DNA of 64,000 nucleotides from contig JAJDCS010000039.1 of the NCBI GenBank assembly GCA_029260715.1, positions 62,001-126,000 on the forward strand. The letters run 5' to 3'. This document shows, piece by piece, positions 8,248-16,129 of this stretch. Every line of letters starts with the position of its first letter. Position 1 is the stretch's first letter. The stretch comes from Phycisphaeraceae bacterium. GTDB lineage: Bacteria > Planctomycetota > Phycisphaerae > Phycisphaerales > Phycisphaeraceae. The notes under the pieces were generated by a model, which saw only the letters and a program-made list of their open reading frames with translations, was not told the DNA's origin and searched no databases. A program made the translations under genes and the position numbers.

Positions 8248-8976
8248 ATGCGGACCAAATCGTTCATCGCAGCGATAGTGGTAAGCATGGTTATGACCGT
8301 GTGGATGGCCCAGTCAGCCTCCGCGGACCCGACGCGAGATTCTCAGCGGCAGTTGCTGTGGGCGATCCACGACTCGCACGGCGAAGCCACCAAGGCCTTT
8401 TCTGATCAAGAGGCCGCGTTGGTGCGGCTGGCGATGAGCAAAATTTCCGACAACCAACCCGCGGTTCAGATGACCACCACGATCCAAAAACTTTCCAGCG
8501 GGCGTATAGCCCATATGTGGAAGCAGAATCTGTCAGACACGCCCGGCCTAACTCCGAACGATGGCAGGGGAAACGGTTCCGTTTCGGGAAACATGCGTGC
8601 CAAGGCACGACACGCAAGGTTAAGCAGCCGCACTTCATTGGTAAACCAGCGGAGAAGTTTGGCGGGCACTGGGTCGCTCACCGTTAGCCCGACTGCGGGG
8701 CCAAGCAATAGCTTTAGCGGGGCAAACACCAATGCAATAGCAACAACGAGCTTTAATCCCAGTGGGCTGAATACTTTTGCTACAGAATTGAGAATTTTTA
8801 ATCCCAGTGGGCATAATACTTTTGCTGTAACAGCATCACGCCCCGGCTCGATCGTGTCGGGCTATACAATCATCTCGGGTTCGACCGCAACTGCTGGAGG
8901 GGCTATCTCTGGCCTAACACTGCCCGCCTCTTGCAAGCTGACATCGCACTCCACGATTGATTGCAGCCAGCCTTAG
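8248..8976 (+). CDS. Secreted hypothetical protein with Ser/Thr/Asn-rich tail
   Basis: 242 residues. A signal peptide (residues 1-26, ending SASA) is followed by a charged helical part (about 27-95) and then a low-complexity Ser/Thr/Gly/Asn-rich half. The tail contains an in-frame duplication, FNPSGLNTFA and FNPSGHNTFA, and ends with two cysteines (CKLTSHSTIDC). The start is well set: AAGGAGG lies eight bases ahead of ATG. No PEP-CTERM tail and no known domain are visible. The promoter at 8139 and the lower GC of the tail suggest an independently expressed, fast-evolving surface or secreted protein. Confidence 0.72.
   Translation: MRTKSFIAAIVVSMVMTVWMAQSASADPTRDSQRQLLWAIHDSHGEATKAFSDQEAALVRLAMSKISDNQPAVQMTTTIQKLSSGRIAHMWKQNLSDTPGLTPNDGRGNGSVSGNMRAKARHARLSSRTSLVNQRRSLAGTGSLTVSPTAGPSNSFSGANTNAIATTSFNPSGLNTFATELRIFNPSGHNTFAVTASRPGSIVSGYTIISGSTATAGGAISGLTLPASCKLTSHSTIDCSQP
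8752..8826 (+). repeat. In-frame direct repeat inside the 8248 gene
   Basis: Two 30-base copies, 8752-8781 and 8797-8826, differ at very few positions (both begin TTTAATCCCAGTGGG). They are offset by 45 bases, so the duplication keeps the reading frame. A recent short-tandem event is the simplest reading. Confidence 0.85.
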
Positions 8977-9122
8977 AGGTTGTCGCGGTACAAACGCCCG
9001 GCTTCAAGACCCACGAGGAAGTGTCCGGCCGATGACCGGCTGTGTTGCGGGGGGGCCTTGTTACATTACATCATTTCTTCTACTAGCTTTTAGCTATTTC
9101 CTTTTTGACGGTGAGATACTGA

Positions 9123-10709
9123 ATGTGTGACCTGCTTCTTCGGACGCGTCTCAGGTATATGAAGATACCTGCCAATATGTTTCGCTGTGCGGTGATGTTT
9201 TCAACAATCACCTCAGGTGTGGTATTTGCTCAGCAAGATCAGACCGCTGCTACACAACCCAGCCCCGACAAACTCACGCGGATGTTGGTGCAGATGGGGT
9301 GGAGTGACCTTGACAGCGGGGAACCTGATCTGGCCCGACAGAGCTTCCGCCGAGCGCTGCGGCGCAGCCCCAATGACGCCGGAGCGATCAACGGCTTGGG
9401 TATGGCCCTGATCGAACTGGATCAGGCCGATGAGGCATTGGCGGTTCTTGAGCCGGCGATGGACAGCCACCCTGAGGACGCCGATCTGGCCGCTGTGTTG
9501 GGCCAAGCCTACCTCGCCGCGGACCGCCCCTTGGACGCCATCGCGGCATTCGATCTTGCAAAATCGCTGAGACCGGATTGGCCGCAAGTGGATACTTGGC
9601 TCGGCACGGCCCACCTACGCGCCGGCAGGCTGGTATCGGCGCTAGGGGCACTGGGGCAGGACAAGACAGCCGCCCCTGATGCGCAGCTCGCAAAGAGTAT
9701 CGCATTGATGAGGCTGGGTATGCGCGGCCAGGCCCGGACGCAATTGGGCAGCCTAATCGACGGGGCGCCCGGCACGGGTTGGGCCCAGGCAGCGGCCATC
9801 CTGCAAGATCAGCTCGACGAAGAGGCCAGCGGCAAGCGGCTGCACGGGTCGATCAAAGTGGCTCAATACCACGACAGCAACCCCGGGCTGGTGCCCCTGA
9901 CCGATGTGTTTGGCGCGACAACCAACGAAGAAAAATCCTTCGGGACATTGACCAGCGGGCAGTTTGTCTACGACCTCGTCCGCGGCGACAAAACGGACGT
10001 CGCGGCCGGATATTCAATTCTCTATACCGCTAACTACAGCTCCCACAATTTCGACCTGCACGACCATGCCGTGTTCGCGGCGGCGGCCCACCGCGGGCTA
10101 TGGAACAACATGCCTTATCAGGTGGGGATGCGTGTGGACTACGACTATCTATTCGTTGGCCAAATGAGCTTTTTGCAACGAGTCTCCGCCACCCCGACGT
10201 TCACGCTGACTCAGAACGATCAGACTTCTACCACGGCGATGTTCCGGTACTCGATGCTCGATTTCCTGGGCCAGGGGATCGACCAAGACACAGCAGACGA
10301 TCAAGATTCCAACAATTACCTTCTCGGGCTCACCCAGGCGTTCTTGTTGCCCTGGGACAACGCCACGCTTGAGTTGGGGTATCAGTTCGACACGAATCTG
10401 GCTCAGGGGAGCAACTTTGATTACAACGGTCACCGGTTGATCATCGGCTTCAATTGGCCTCTGCCGGTGGCGGATATGAACCTCGCCGTCGTAGGGAGCG
10501 CACACCTGCGGCTATACAACCTAGCCAACACGTTCGACCTGAAGCGGCGGCGCGACGCGCAGTACTCGCTATCAACGGTACTAACCTGCCCGATTGAAAA
10601 GAACCTGAACATCATCCTTGAATACTCGCTGGACCGCACCGACTCAAACCTAACATTCAACGACTTCACACGTCACGTTTTCAGTATGGGTGTGGAATAC
10701 CGATTCTGA
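9123..10709 (+). CDS. TPR plus outer-membrane beta-barrel protein
   Basis: 528 residues. After a signal-like segment ending VVFAQQ (about residue 38) come tetratricopeptide repeats to about residue 210 (for example LARQSFRRALRRSPNDAGAI and ADEALAVLEPAMDSHPEDAD). From about residue 240 to the end there is a beta-strand-rich barrel with alternating hydrophobic residues that finishes in Phe (GVEYRF), the usual outer-membrane protein end. The plan resembles Slam-type and related TPR-barrel exporters, but export function is not shown. ATG at 9123 gives an awkward N-terminus; ATG at 9159 (MKIPANMFRC) would give a cleaner signal peptide. No clear Shine-Dalgarno decides it. Confidence 0.75.
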   Translation: MCDLLLRTRLRYMKIPANMFRCAVMFSTITSGVVFAQQDQTAATQPSPDKLTRMLVQMGWSDLDSGEPDLARQSFRRALRRSPNDAGAINGLGMALIELDQADEALAVLEPAMDSHPEDADLAAVLGQAYLAADRPLDAIAAFDLAKSLRPDWPQVDTWLGTAHLRAGRLVSALGALGQDKTAAPDAQLAKSIALMRLGMRGQARTQLGSLIDGAPGTGWAQAAAILQDQLDEEASGKRLHGSIKVAQYHDSNPGLVPLTDVFGATTNEEKSFGTLTSGQFVYDLVRGDKTDVAAGYSILYTANYSSHNFDLHDHAVFAAAAHRGLWNNMPYQVGMRVDYDYLFVGQMSFLQRVSATPTFTLTQNDQTSTTAMFRYSMLDFLGQGIDQDTADDQDSNNYLLGLTQAFLLPWDNATLELGYQFDTNLAQGSNFDYNGHRLIIGFNWPLPVADMNLAVVGSAHLRLYNLANTFDLKRRRDAQYSLSTVLTCPIEKNLNIILEYSLDRTDSNLTFNDFTRHVFSMGVEYRF

Positions 10710-10826
10710 AGTACTGACCTTCCCCACGTTTGGTGGGCGCGGGTGTGCCATGGGCTATGGTTGCTTGGCATCTGCCGGGCAACGTGTCTATATGGATCAG
10801 GGCACTCCACAAAAAGGATACTCTCA

Positions 10827-10912
10827 TGACCACCGCAACCACTTCCCCCTCGAACAGCCAAGCAAGTAGCACTGCCACCAACAGCTACCTGTTAGCCCTC
10901 ATCACAACATGA
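10827..10912 (+). CDS. Possible 28-residue mini-gene
   Basis: ATG at 10827 follows AAAAAGGATA by five bases and opens a 28-codon frame (MTTATTSPSNSQASS and so on). The composition is Ser/Thr-rich. The translation signal is better than chance but nothing else supports it. The region up to the palindrome at 10924 holds nothing else. Confidence 0.2.
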
Positions 10913-10923
10913 AATGGAAGATA

Positions 10924-11011
10924 CAAGGGTGGGTAGAGGCACGAAACCCACCTCGTCATGTCTAATTTTAGCCGCCCCGTGGTGGGTTTCGCTTTGCTCT
11001 ACCCACCCTAC
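10924..11011. repeat. Paired REP-like palindrome, family d, abutting the dnaE fragment
   Basis: Left arm 10927-10952 runs GGGTGGGTAGAG then AAACCCACC; right arm 10979-11011 is its inverted copy ending CCACCCTAC. Each arm folds on itself (GGTGGGT with ACCCACC) and the two also pair together. The outer foot of the right arm is GTAGGG read on the minus strand. The dnaE fragment stop codon is only six bases away. Confidence 0.75.
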
Positions 11012-11017
11012 AAATCA

Positions 11018-12136
11018 TTACCCGCCTGCGTCGGTGCCTTCCTCAAACGGCAGAATCTGAAATTGGCTACAGAAGTCTTTGAACCACTCAGTTGAGCCGG
11101 TGGGGTGGTCGCTCTTGAAAGCTTGGGCTGTTTTGGCGGCGGTGTCTTGCTCGGCGCGGGCTTGCTCCAGGCGGTCGCCGACAGCGACTTGAACGACGGG
11201 GGCATGGCTCGCGGAGAGGTCGATTTCCACGTTGCAGCGTTCGGCGATGCGCACGGTGTTGGCCAGGGCTTCGGGGTGGTCGGCGAAAAGCTCAGCCATC
11301 TGCGCAGGCGATTTGACGTATAGCTCTTTGGGATAATGCAAGCGGTTGGTGTCTGACTTGAGCTTGGCCATGGAGATGCAGCACAGCGTGTCGTGCGGGC
11401 CCCAGTCGTCGGCTTCGAGGAAGTGGGCGTCGTTGTCACAGACGAGGGGTAGGTCCAGCTCTTTGGCGAGGCGTGCCATGGGCTCATTGATAGCGTCTTG
11501 CTCGGGGGTGTCGTGGCGTTGTAGCTCAACAAAGAAACGGGGCTGGCCGTCTGCGTTGGGCTTAAAAACCTCGGCGTGCCACTTGGCTTCTTCTAAGGCG
11601 GCGGTGAAGTGGGACTCGTCTTGTGTGTTGACGTAACGGGTCATGTAGTGGGCCAGCGACGAGCCGAGGTGCCCGTTGATGGCGATAAGGCCGTCGGACC
11701 ACTGGGCGAGCGTGGTCTTGTCCATGCGTGGCTTGTAGTAGAAGCCGTTGACGTAGGAGTCGCTCGACAGCTTGATGAGGTTGTGCCAGCCGGTGTCGTT
11801 CTCGGCGAGCAGGACGAGGTGGAACCCGCCGTCTGAGATGCCGGTGTGCTCGCGGCTGGTGCGGTCGCTGGTTCGGCCTTGCGTGTCGGGCGCGACATAG
11901 GCCTCGATGCCGAGAATAGGCTTAACGCCTGCGGCTTTGGCTTTGGTGTAAAAATCAACAGCGCCGAAGAGGTTGCCGTGATCCGTCACAGCCACGGCGT
12001 CCATGCCCAGCTCCTTAACGCGGTCGACGAGCTTGTCGAGGCGGTTGGCGCCGTCGAGCAGGCTGTACTGCGAGTGCAGGTGCAGGTGGACGAACTGAGG
12101 GGCGGGCGTTGCAGATTTAGGCGGCGTTTTAGGCAT
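11018..12136 (-). CDS. N-terminal PHP-domain fragment of DNA polymerase III alpha
   Basis: 372 residues against 1,100-1,250 for full DnaE. The whole length matches the DnaE start: HLHLHSQYSLLDGANRL near residue 18, TDHGNLFGAVDFY near 51 and GIEAYVAP near 75, so the metal-binding PHP motifs are intact. It continues through the region after the PHP domain (CNVEIDLS near 300) and ends at DAGG before the palm domain. The polymerase aspartates, fingers, beta-clamp motif and OB fold are absent. No continuation exists downstream in any frame; a palindromic element follows at once. Either a pseudogene fragment left by truncation, or a stand-alone PHP phosphatase/exonuclease-like protein. The frame is clean, so decay is recent or the piece is used. 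Confidence 0.8.
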   Translation of the reverse strand: MPKTPPKSATPAPQFVHLHLHSQYSLLDGANRLDKLVDRVKELGMDAVAVTDHGNLFGAVDFYTKAKAAGVKPILGIEAYVAPDTQGRTSDRTSREHTGISDGGFHLVLLAENDTGWHNLIKLSSDSYVNGFYYKPRMDKTTLAQWSDGLIAINGHLGSSLAHYMTRYVNTQDESHFTAALEEAKWHAEVFKPNADGQPRFFVELQRHDTPEQDAINEPMARLAKELDLPLVCDNDAHFLEADDWGPHDTLCCISMAKLKSDTNRLHYPKELYVKSPAQMAELFADHPEALANTVRIAERCNVEIDLSASHAPVVQVAVGDRLEQARAEQDTAAKTAQAFKSDHPTGSTEWFKDFCSQFQILPFEEGTDAGG

Positions 12137-12243
12137 GGTCGGCGCGTCCTTGCCGTGATTTGAAACAGGTCTTGTGGGCTTTGCTTGATAGTGTAGCGTT
12201 CTTGTGATGGGCTGCGAGAGTGCGCCGGCGTAGCAGGTGTTCT

Positions 12244-12270
12244 GTAGGTCCGGGCGGGCCCCGGACCTAC
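12244..12270. repeat. REP-like hairpin, family a (GTAGGTCCGGG)
   Basis: Perfect 11-base stem GTAGGTCCGGG with CCCGGACCTAC and a five-base loop. It lies 16 bases past the merC-like stop codon. It is the shortest member of the family also seen at 29677-29740 and 55025-55046. No T-tract follows, so it is not a typical terminator. Confidence 0.8.
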
Positions 12271-12286
12271 GAAATGTAGATCTGTC

Positions 12287-12691
12287 TTAATGCGCGTGGT
12301 CGTGCTCTTGTGAGCACTTGGGGCAGCGACGGCACAGCCAGACGTTGATTAATTGCGTCGCGGCTAGGGCCACGCCGCCAGCGATGTGCAGGGGTGTTCT
12401 GATGATGGAAATCTCGATGGTGTGCCCGCCGATGATGATGGCCACGGCGACGGCGAAAATGAGCCATACGCTCAGTTGCCGGTGCAGCATACACCCCCGC
12501 CACAGGGACACCGCCGCGATCAAGCCCGCCACGGATAAGATGATCAACTCCGTGTGCTCGTCGGCGAGCCACTCCACCGCCCCGATCGACATGGCAACTA
12601 GCAGCACCGGCAGCAGCAGGCAGTGGACCGCGCAGGCCAAGGACAGCGTAACCCCGACTTTTTCCAGGCTTATAGACTTTGCGTTGAGCAT
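12287..12691 (-). CDS. MerC-like membrane protein with metal-binding tail
   Basis: About 134 residues, four membrane helices. The first carries ACAVHCLLLP, the Cys/His signature of MerC-type proteins. The C-terminus reads LCRRCPKCSQEHDHAH, a CxxCxxC cluster and His-rich tail that could bind metal. The family was first seen in mercury uptake; relatives beside Fur-type regulators more likely handle zinc or another metal. The start chosen is ATG 12691 rather than 12721 because it has GAAGGGAC ahead and begins at the conserved helix. It is transcribed away from the Fur-family gene, and the Fur-box-like palindrome lies between the two. Confidence 0.82.
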   Translation of the reverse strand: MLNAKSISLEKVGVTLSLACAVHCLLLPVLLVAMSIGAVEWLADEHTELIILSVAGLIAAVSLWRGCMLHRQLSVWLIFAVAVAIIIGGHTIEISIIRTPLHIAGGVALAATQLINVWLCRRCPKCSQEHDHAH

Positions 12692-12791
12692 TGCACTGTC
12701 CCTTCGACCCGCTGGGGTCATGTACCTTACATCGATCTGAACACCCCGCCCCGCTGCACAGAAAGCCGCCTGTGGCGACGCTATAATGATA

Positions 12792-12809
12792 TTGATAATT
12801 CATTATCAA
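12792..12809. promoter_or_regulatory. Fur/Zur-box-like operator
   Basis: Perfect inverted repeat TTGATAAT-TC-ATTATCAA. It matches the A/T-rich GATAAT core of Fur-family boxes. It sits between the divergent merC-like gene and the Fur-family gene, 30 bases before the latter's start, so it could repress both. Confidence 0.8.
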
Positions 12810-12838
12810 CAAGTATAGTGGGTTTGTCAAGGGGTAAA

Positions 12839-13237
12839 ATGGGGACGGTTATGGAGCGTCAAACCTCACAAAGACATGAAATCCGCCGGGCTTTCGAGCG
12901 TACCCACCGCCCGCTGGGGGCGCAGGAGGTGCTCGATATAGCCGGTAAACGACTGCCAAAGCTGGGGATCGCCACGGTCTACAGGGCGATCAATCAGCTC
13001 GTCGAAGAAGGCTGGTTGGTGACGGTGAAGCTGCCGGGCGAGCCGACCTGTAAATACGAGCTAGCCAACAAGGGCCACCACCACCACTTCCACTGCAACG
13101 ACTGCGGGAAGGTGTACGACGTGGACGGCTGCCCGGGCGGCCTGAGCGACATGGTGCCCGACGGGTTCAGCCTGCAGGGGCACGACCTGGTCCTCTACGG
13201 GCAGTGCGACACGTGCGAAAAAACGGCGCCCCGTTGA
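12839..13237 (+). CDS. Fur-family metal-responsive repressor
   Basis: 132 residues. A winged-helix DNA-binding domain comes first (THRPLGAQEVLDIAGKRLPK, then IATVYRAINQLVEEGWL), followed by a dimer and metal domain with HHHHFHCNDC near residue 78 and a final CDTC. The paired CxxC motifs are the structural zinc site of the family. Which metal is sensed (Fe, Zn, Mn) cannot be read from the sequence. ATG at 12839 has AAGGGG ahead; a second ATG at 12851 is also possible. The operator at 12792 suggests autoregulation together with control of the MerC-like protein. Confidence 0.92.
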   Translation: MGTVMERQTSQRHEIRRAFERTHRPLGAQEVLDIAGKRLPKLGIATVYRAINQLVEEGWLVTVKLPGEPTCKYELANKGHHHHFHCNDCGKVYDVDGCPGGLSDMVPDGFSLQGHDLVLYGQCDTCEKTAPR

Positions 13238-13365
13238 TTCAGCGGGGACAATCTTCTATACCATCTATATTGAGTGGCGCACGACGCGCCGCCGCCCCAA
13301 GCCCACCGTATTAATCCTTGGGCTTAAGGAAATTAAATCAGACCATGACCAGGAGCACATTGGCA

Positions 13366-13845
13366 ATGGATTCGAAAGCCATACAGTTCGGCCAGCGCAC
13401 GAGCGTCGAACAGGTCGAAGAAGGCAACGAGCTAGCCCCGAAGTTCGACGATCGCGGGTATATCCCGGTGGTGACCACCGACCACGCCACCGGCGAAGTG
13501 CTCATGCACGCGTACATGAACGACGAAGCGCTAGCCAAGACCATCGAGACCGGCCAGGCCCACTACTTCAGCCGCAGCCGCAAGAAGCTGTGGAAAAAAG
13601 GGGAGACCAGCGGCTTGGTGCAGAAGGTTAAGCAGTTGCTGATCGACGACGACCAAGACTGCGTGTGGATGCGCGTGGAAGTGGGCGGCACGGGCGCGAG
13701 CTGCCATGTGGGGTACCGCTCGTGCTTCTACCGGAGCATCCCCGTGGGTAAGCCGGGGCCGGTGAAGCTCAACTTCACTGAATCGGAAAAGACGTTCGAC
13801 CCTAAAGCCGTGTACGGCGACGCGCCCAACCCCACACAACTGTGA
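13366..13845 (+). CDS. hisI: Phosphoribosyl-AMP cyclohydrolase
   Basis: Third step of histidine synthesis, opening the adenine ring of phosphoribosyl-AMP. Family motifs are clear: [37 protein letters not shown] and the metal site around [11 protein letters not shown], then [12 protein letters not shown]. The length (about 160) fits a stand-alone HisI with no HisE fusion. ATG 13366 has AGGAG ten bases upstream; ATG 13345 and TTG 13318 are in frame but only lengthen a non-conserved end. The stop overlaps the GTG of hemB by four bases, so the two are coupled. No other his gene is near. Confidence 0.95.
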   Translation: MDSKAIQFGQRTSVEQVEEGNELAPKFDDRGYIPVVTTDHATGEVLMHAYMNDEALAKTIETGQAHYFSRSRKKLWKKGETSGLVQKVKQLLIDDDQDCVWMRVEVGGTGASCHVGYRSCFYRSIPVGKPGPVKLNFTESEKTFDPKAVYGDAPNPTQL

Positions 13846-14855
13846 CATCCACGGACCCCGCCCCACACCTGCCGCTGCTCGCCCGCCCGCGACGAAACCG
13901 CAAGAGCGAGGCGGTCCGGTCGCTCTGCCGTGAGACAACGCTGTCCGCCGATCGACTGATCTACCCGCTATTCATCCACGCGGGTGAGAACGACCAGCCG
14001 ATCGACGCCATGCCAGCTTGCAAAAGGTGGAGCGTGGATGGGGTTGTTGAAGAGGTCGGTCGGGCCCAGGACGCGGGGATCGGCGCGGTGGTGCTGTTCC
14101 CGGCGATCGAGGCGGGTCTGAAAACGGCGACGGGGGATGAGGCGTGGAACGAGGGTGGGCTGGTGCCGCAAGCGGTGCGTGCGATTAAGTCGCGGTGGCC
14201 GGGTGTGACGGTGATTACCGATGTGGCGTTGGACCCGTATTCAAGCGACGGTCACGACGGGTTGGTTGGGCCTGACGGGCGTATCCTTAACGACGAAACC
14301 GTGGCGGTGCTGTGCAAGCAGGCGCTGTGCCAGGCGCGGGCCGGGGCGGACGTGATCGCGCCAAGCGACATGATGGACGGGCGCGTGGGTGCGATACGCG
14401 GGGCGTTGGACAGCGAAGGGTTCACCGAGGTGTCGATCATGTCGTACACGGCGAAGTACGCGTCGGCTTTTTATGGGCCGTTCCGGGGTGCGCTGGACTC
14501 TGAGCCGAAGTCGGGTGACAAGAAGACGTACCAGATGGACCCTGCGAACACGCGCGAGGCTTTGCGTGAAACGGCGCTGGACGAGGCTGAGGGCGCTGAC
14601 GTGATCATGGTCAAGCCGGCTGGGCCTTACTTGGACGTCATCCACCGCGTGCGTGCCCAGACGAATCTGCCCGTCGCGGCGTACCAGGTCAGCGGGGAAT
14701 ACTTGATGATCAAAGCGGCTGCGGCAAGTGGTTGGCTAGACGAACGGGCAGCGGTGTTGGAAAGCCTTACCGGCGTCCGCCGCGCCGGGGCGGATATGAT
14801 CCTGACCTACTTCGCGCCGCAGGCGGCGGCTTGGCTGGCGGAGGGTGGGCGATGA
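13842..14855 (+). CDS. hemB: Delta-aminolevulinic acid dehydratase (porphobilinogen synthase)
   Basis: 337 residues, full length. It condenses two 5-aminolevulinate molecules to porphobilinogen in heme synthesis. The two active lysines lie in [14 protein letters not shown] and [10 protein letters not shown]. The metal segment reads [14 protein letters not shown], with Asp in place of the Cys triad of zinc enzymes, so this is the magnesium or metal-independent type. The start is GTG 13842, overlapping hisI by four bases; the ATG of yidD likewise overlaps its stop. The order hisI-hemB-yidD is one translationally coupled operon. Confidence 0.97.
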   Translation: MTSTDPAPHLPLLARPRRNRKSEAVRSLCRETTLSADRLIYPLFIHAGENDQPIDAMPACKRWSVDGVVEEVGRAQDAGIGAVVLFPAIEAGLKTATGDEAWNEGGLVPQAVRAIKSRWPGVTVITDVALDPYSSDGHDGLVGPDGRILNDETVAVLCKQALCQARAGADVIAPSDMMDGRVGAIRGALDSEGFTEVSIMSYTAKYASAFYGPFRGALDSEPKSGDKKTYQMDPANTREALRETALDEAEGADVIMVKPAGPYLDVIHRVRAQTNLPVAAYQVSGEYLMIKAAAASGWLDERAAVLESLTGVRRAGADMILTYFAPQAAAWLAEGGR

Positions 14856-15079
14856 AAATGGTTAGCGCTGTGGCAGGCGCGTTGATTGTGGGCGTGGTGT
14901 GGGTGTACCGCGGCACGGTGGGTCTGTTCTTGGGCGGTTACTGCCGCCACCAGCCCAGTTGCAGCCAATACATGATCGACGCGGTTCACAAGCACGGCCC
15001 GATCCACGGCGGGTGGCGTGGCGTCAAGCGCATCGCCCGCTGCAACCCGTGGGGCACGCATGGGTACGACCCGGCGTGA
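14852..15079 (+). CDS. yidD: Membrane protein insertion efficiency factor YidD
   Basis: 75 residues. The family core is intact: GGYCRHQPSCSQYMIDAVHK, then HGPIHGGWRG and the terminal IARCNPWGTHGYDP. An N-terminal amphipathic or membrane helix precedes it. YidD assists YidC in placing proteins in the inner membrane. The ATG overlaps the hemB stop by four bases. yidD usually sits in rpmH-rnpA-yidD-yidC, so its place behind hemB is unusual. Confidence 0.95.
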   Translation: MKMVSAVAGALIVGVVWVYRGTVGLFLGGYCRHQPSCSQYMIDAVHKHGPIHGGWRGVKRIARCNPWGTHGYDPA

Positions 15080-15118
15080 TCGTATAAACCGATTTACTCA
15101 TCTTTACACGAAACAACT

Positions 15119-15469
15119 ATGCAACGAACCGAAGACGGAATGGTCATTATCAGCTGCGACTTCACCGGCACCGACTGGGACGAGGAACTCCCCATGATCG
15201 AGGGCCACAAGGGGTCGGTGCTGTCGCTTGGGGCTTTGGCGATGGCTGTTGAGCAGGCGGCGCCAGCTAAGGAGCAGTTCGAGTGTACGATGTGCCTGCG
15301 GACGCACCAGCCCCTGACCAAGGCCTGGCGGCACGCGGACCCGCCGCCAAACGCTAACCCCAAAGCGGTGATCTGTTGGGACTGCATCCAGCAAGCCGAC
15401 CGCTCCTTCGCCCAAGACCCCGACACCGAATGGACCCGCCACATCAAACCCAGCGAGCGGTGGCGGTGA
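15119..15469 (+). CDS. Hypothetical protein with two CxxC pairs
   Basis: 116 residues. A CxxC at ECTMC (residues about 58-62) and a second at CWDC (about 88-91) could form a zinc site. The remainder is hydrophilic with no signal peptide. It lies 39 bases after yidD on the same strand and probably closes the hisI-hemB-yidD operon; the hairpin at 15494-15516 follows it. The family was not recognised. Confidence 0.65.
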   Translation: MQRTEDGMVIISCDFTGTDWDEELPMIEGHKGSVLSLGALAMAVEQAAPAKEQFECTMCLRTHQPLTKAWRHADPPPNANPKAVICWDCIQQADRSFAQDPDTEWTRHIKPSERWR

Positions 15470-15487
15470 TTACCAATCATTTCGCAT

Positions 15488-15516
15488 AAAAAAGCCCACG
15501 GAATACTTCCGTGGGC
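15488..15516 (-). terminator. Bidirectional-looking terminator
   Basis: Perfect 10-base stem GCCCACGGAA/TTCCGTGGGC with a three-base loop (15494-15516), preceded on the plus strand by six A at 15488-15493. On the minus strand this is a stem followed by six T, so it terminates the 15562-15810 gene. On the plus strand only TT follows, but it may also stop the operon ending at 15469. Confidence 0.85.
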
Positions 15517-15561
15517 TTGAGCACCAGTCGGCTACGTTATGGGCGCGGCACCCACCGCGCG

Positions 15562-15810
15562 TTACACCACCTCTTCGTCGTCGCCTTTTTCTTCGTCTTC
15601 ATCCTCGTCATCGGCGTCGGCGTACCACTCGCGCACCAGCGTCGGGTCTTTGTACAAGTTGGGCTCTTCGATATCGATAAACTCACTAAGCCCCGCCGTG
15701 GGTTCGAGAAGTGAAGCGTCGGTTTCGTCACTAGCGGTCGCCCCCGCCCACACCGCGGCGGACAAACACCCGACCACGACCGCCCACAGACATTGGTGAA
15801 ATCTCATCAT
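15562..15810 (-). CDS. Small secreted acidic protein
   Basis: 82 residues. A signal peptide (residues 1-26, ending VWAGA) leads into a short mature part that ends in a run of acidic residues (DADDEDEDEEKGDDEEVV). Such tails can bind cations or basic partners. AGGGAG lies six bases ahead of the ATG, and a good terminator follows the stop. These signals make it a credible gene despite its small size. Family unknown. Confidence 0.65.
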   Translation of the reverse strand: MMRFHQCLWAVVVGCLSAAVWAGATASDETDASLLEPTAGLSEFIDIEEPNLYKDPTLVREWYADADDEDEDEEKGDDEEVV

Positions 15811-16129
15811 CTTTGCTCCCTGTTTGGCGACACCGGCCTTGCGACCCTACCCAACGACGGCGCCACCGACGCAATGACACTTCGGTAATAAAACGATCCA
15901 GCTTGCTTGGGGGCTAGAGGCGGGCCAAGTTAATCCCGCTTCCTCGTGCCGCGGATCCAACGCGATTGACACAGGCTGCGTAACCCATTTGCCCCAGCCC
16001 GCAAAAACACGCGGATCGCTACAAGCCGTACCCTACCCGCCCGTTGGCACTCCCGTGGCCCCGGATGATAGGATGTGCCCGCGAGGGGAGGCGATCACGG
16101 AAGACCGACACCCTGGGAGGCTCTCGACC

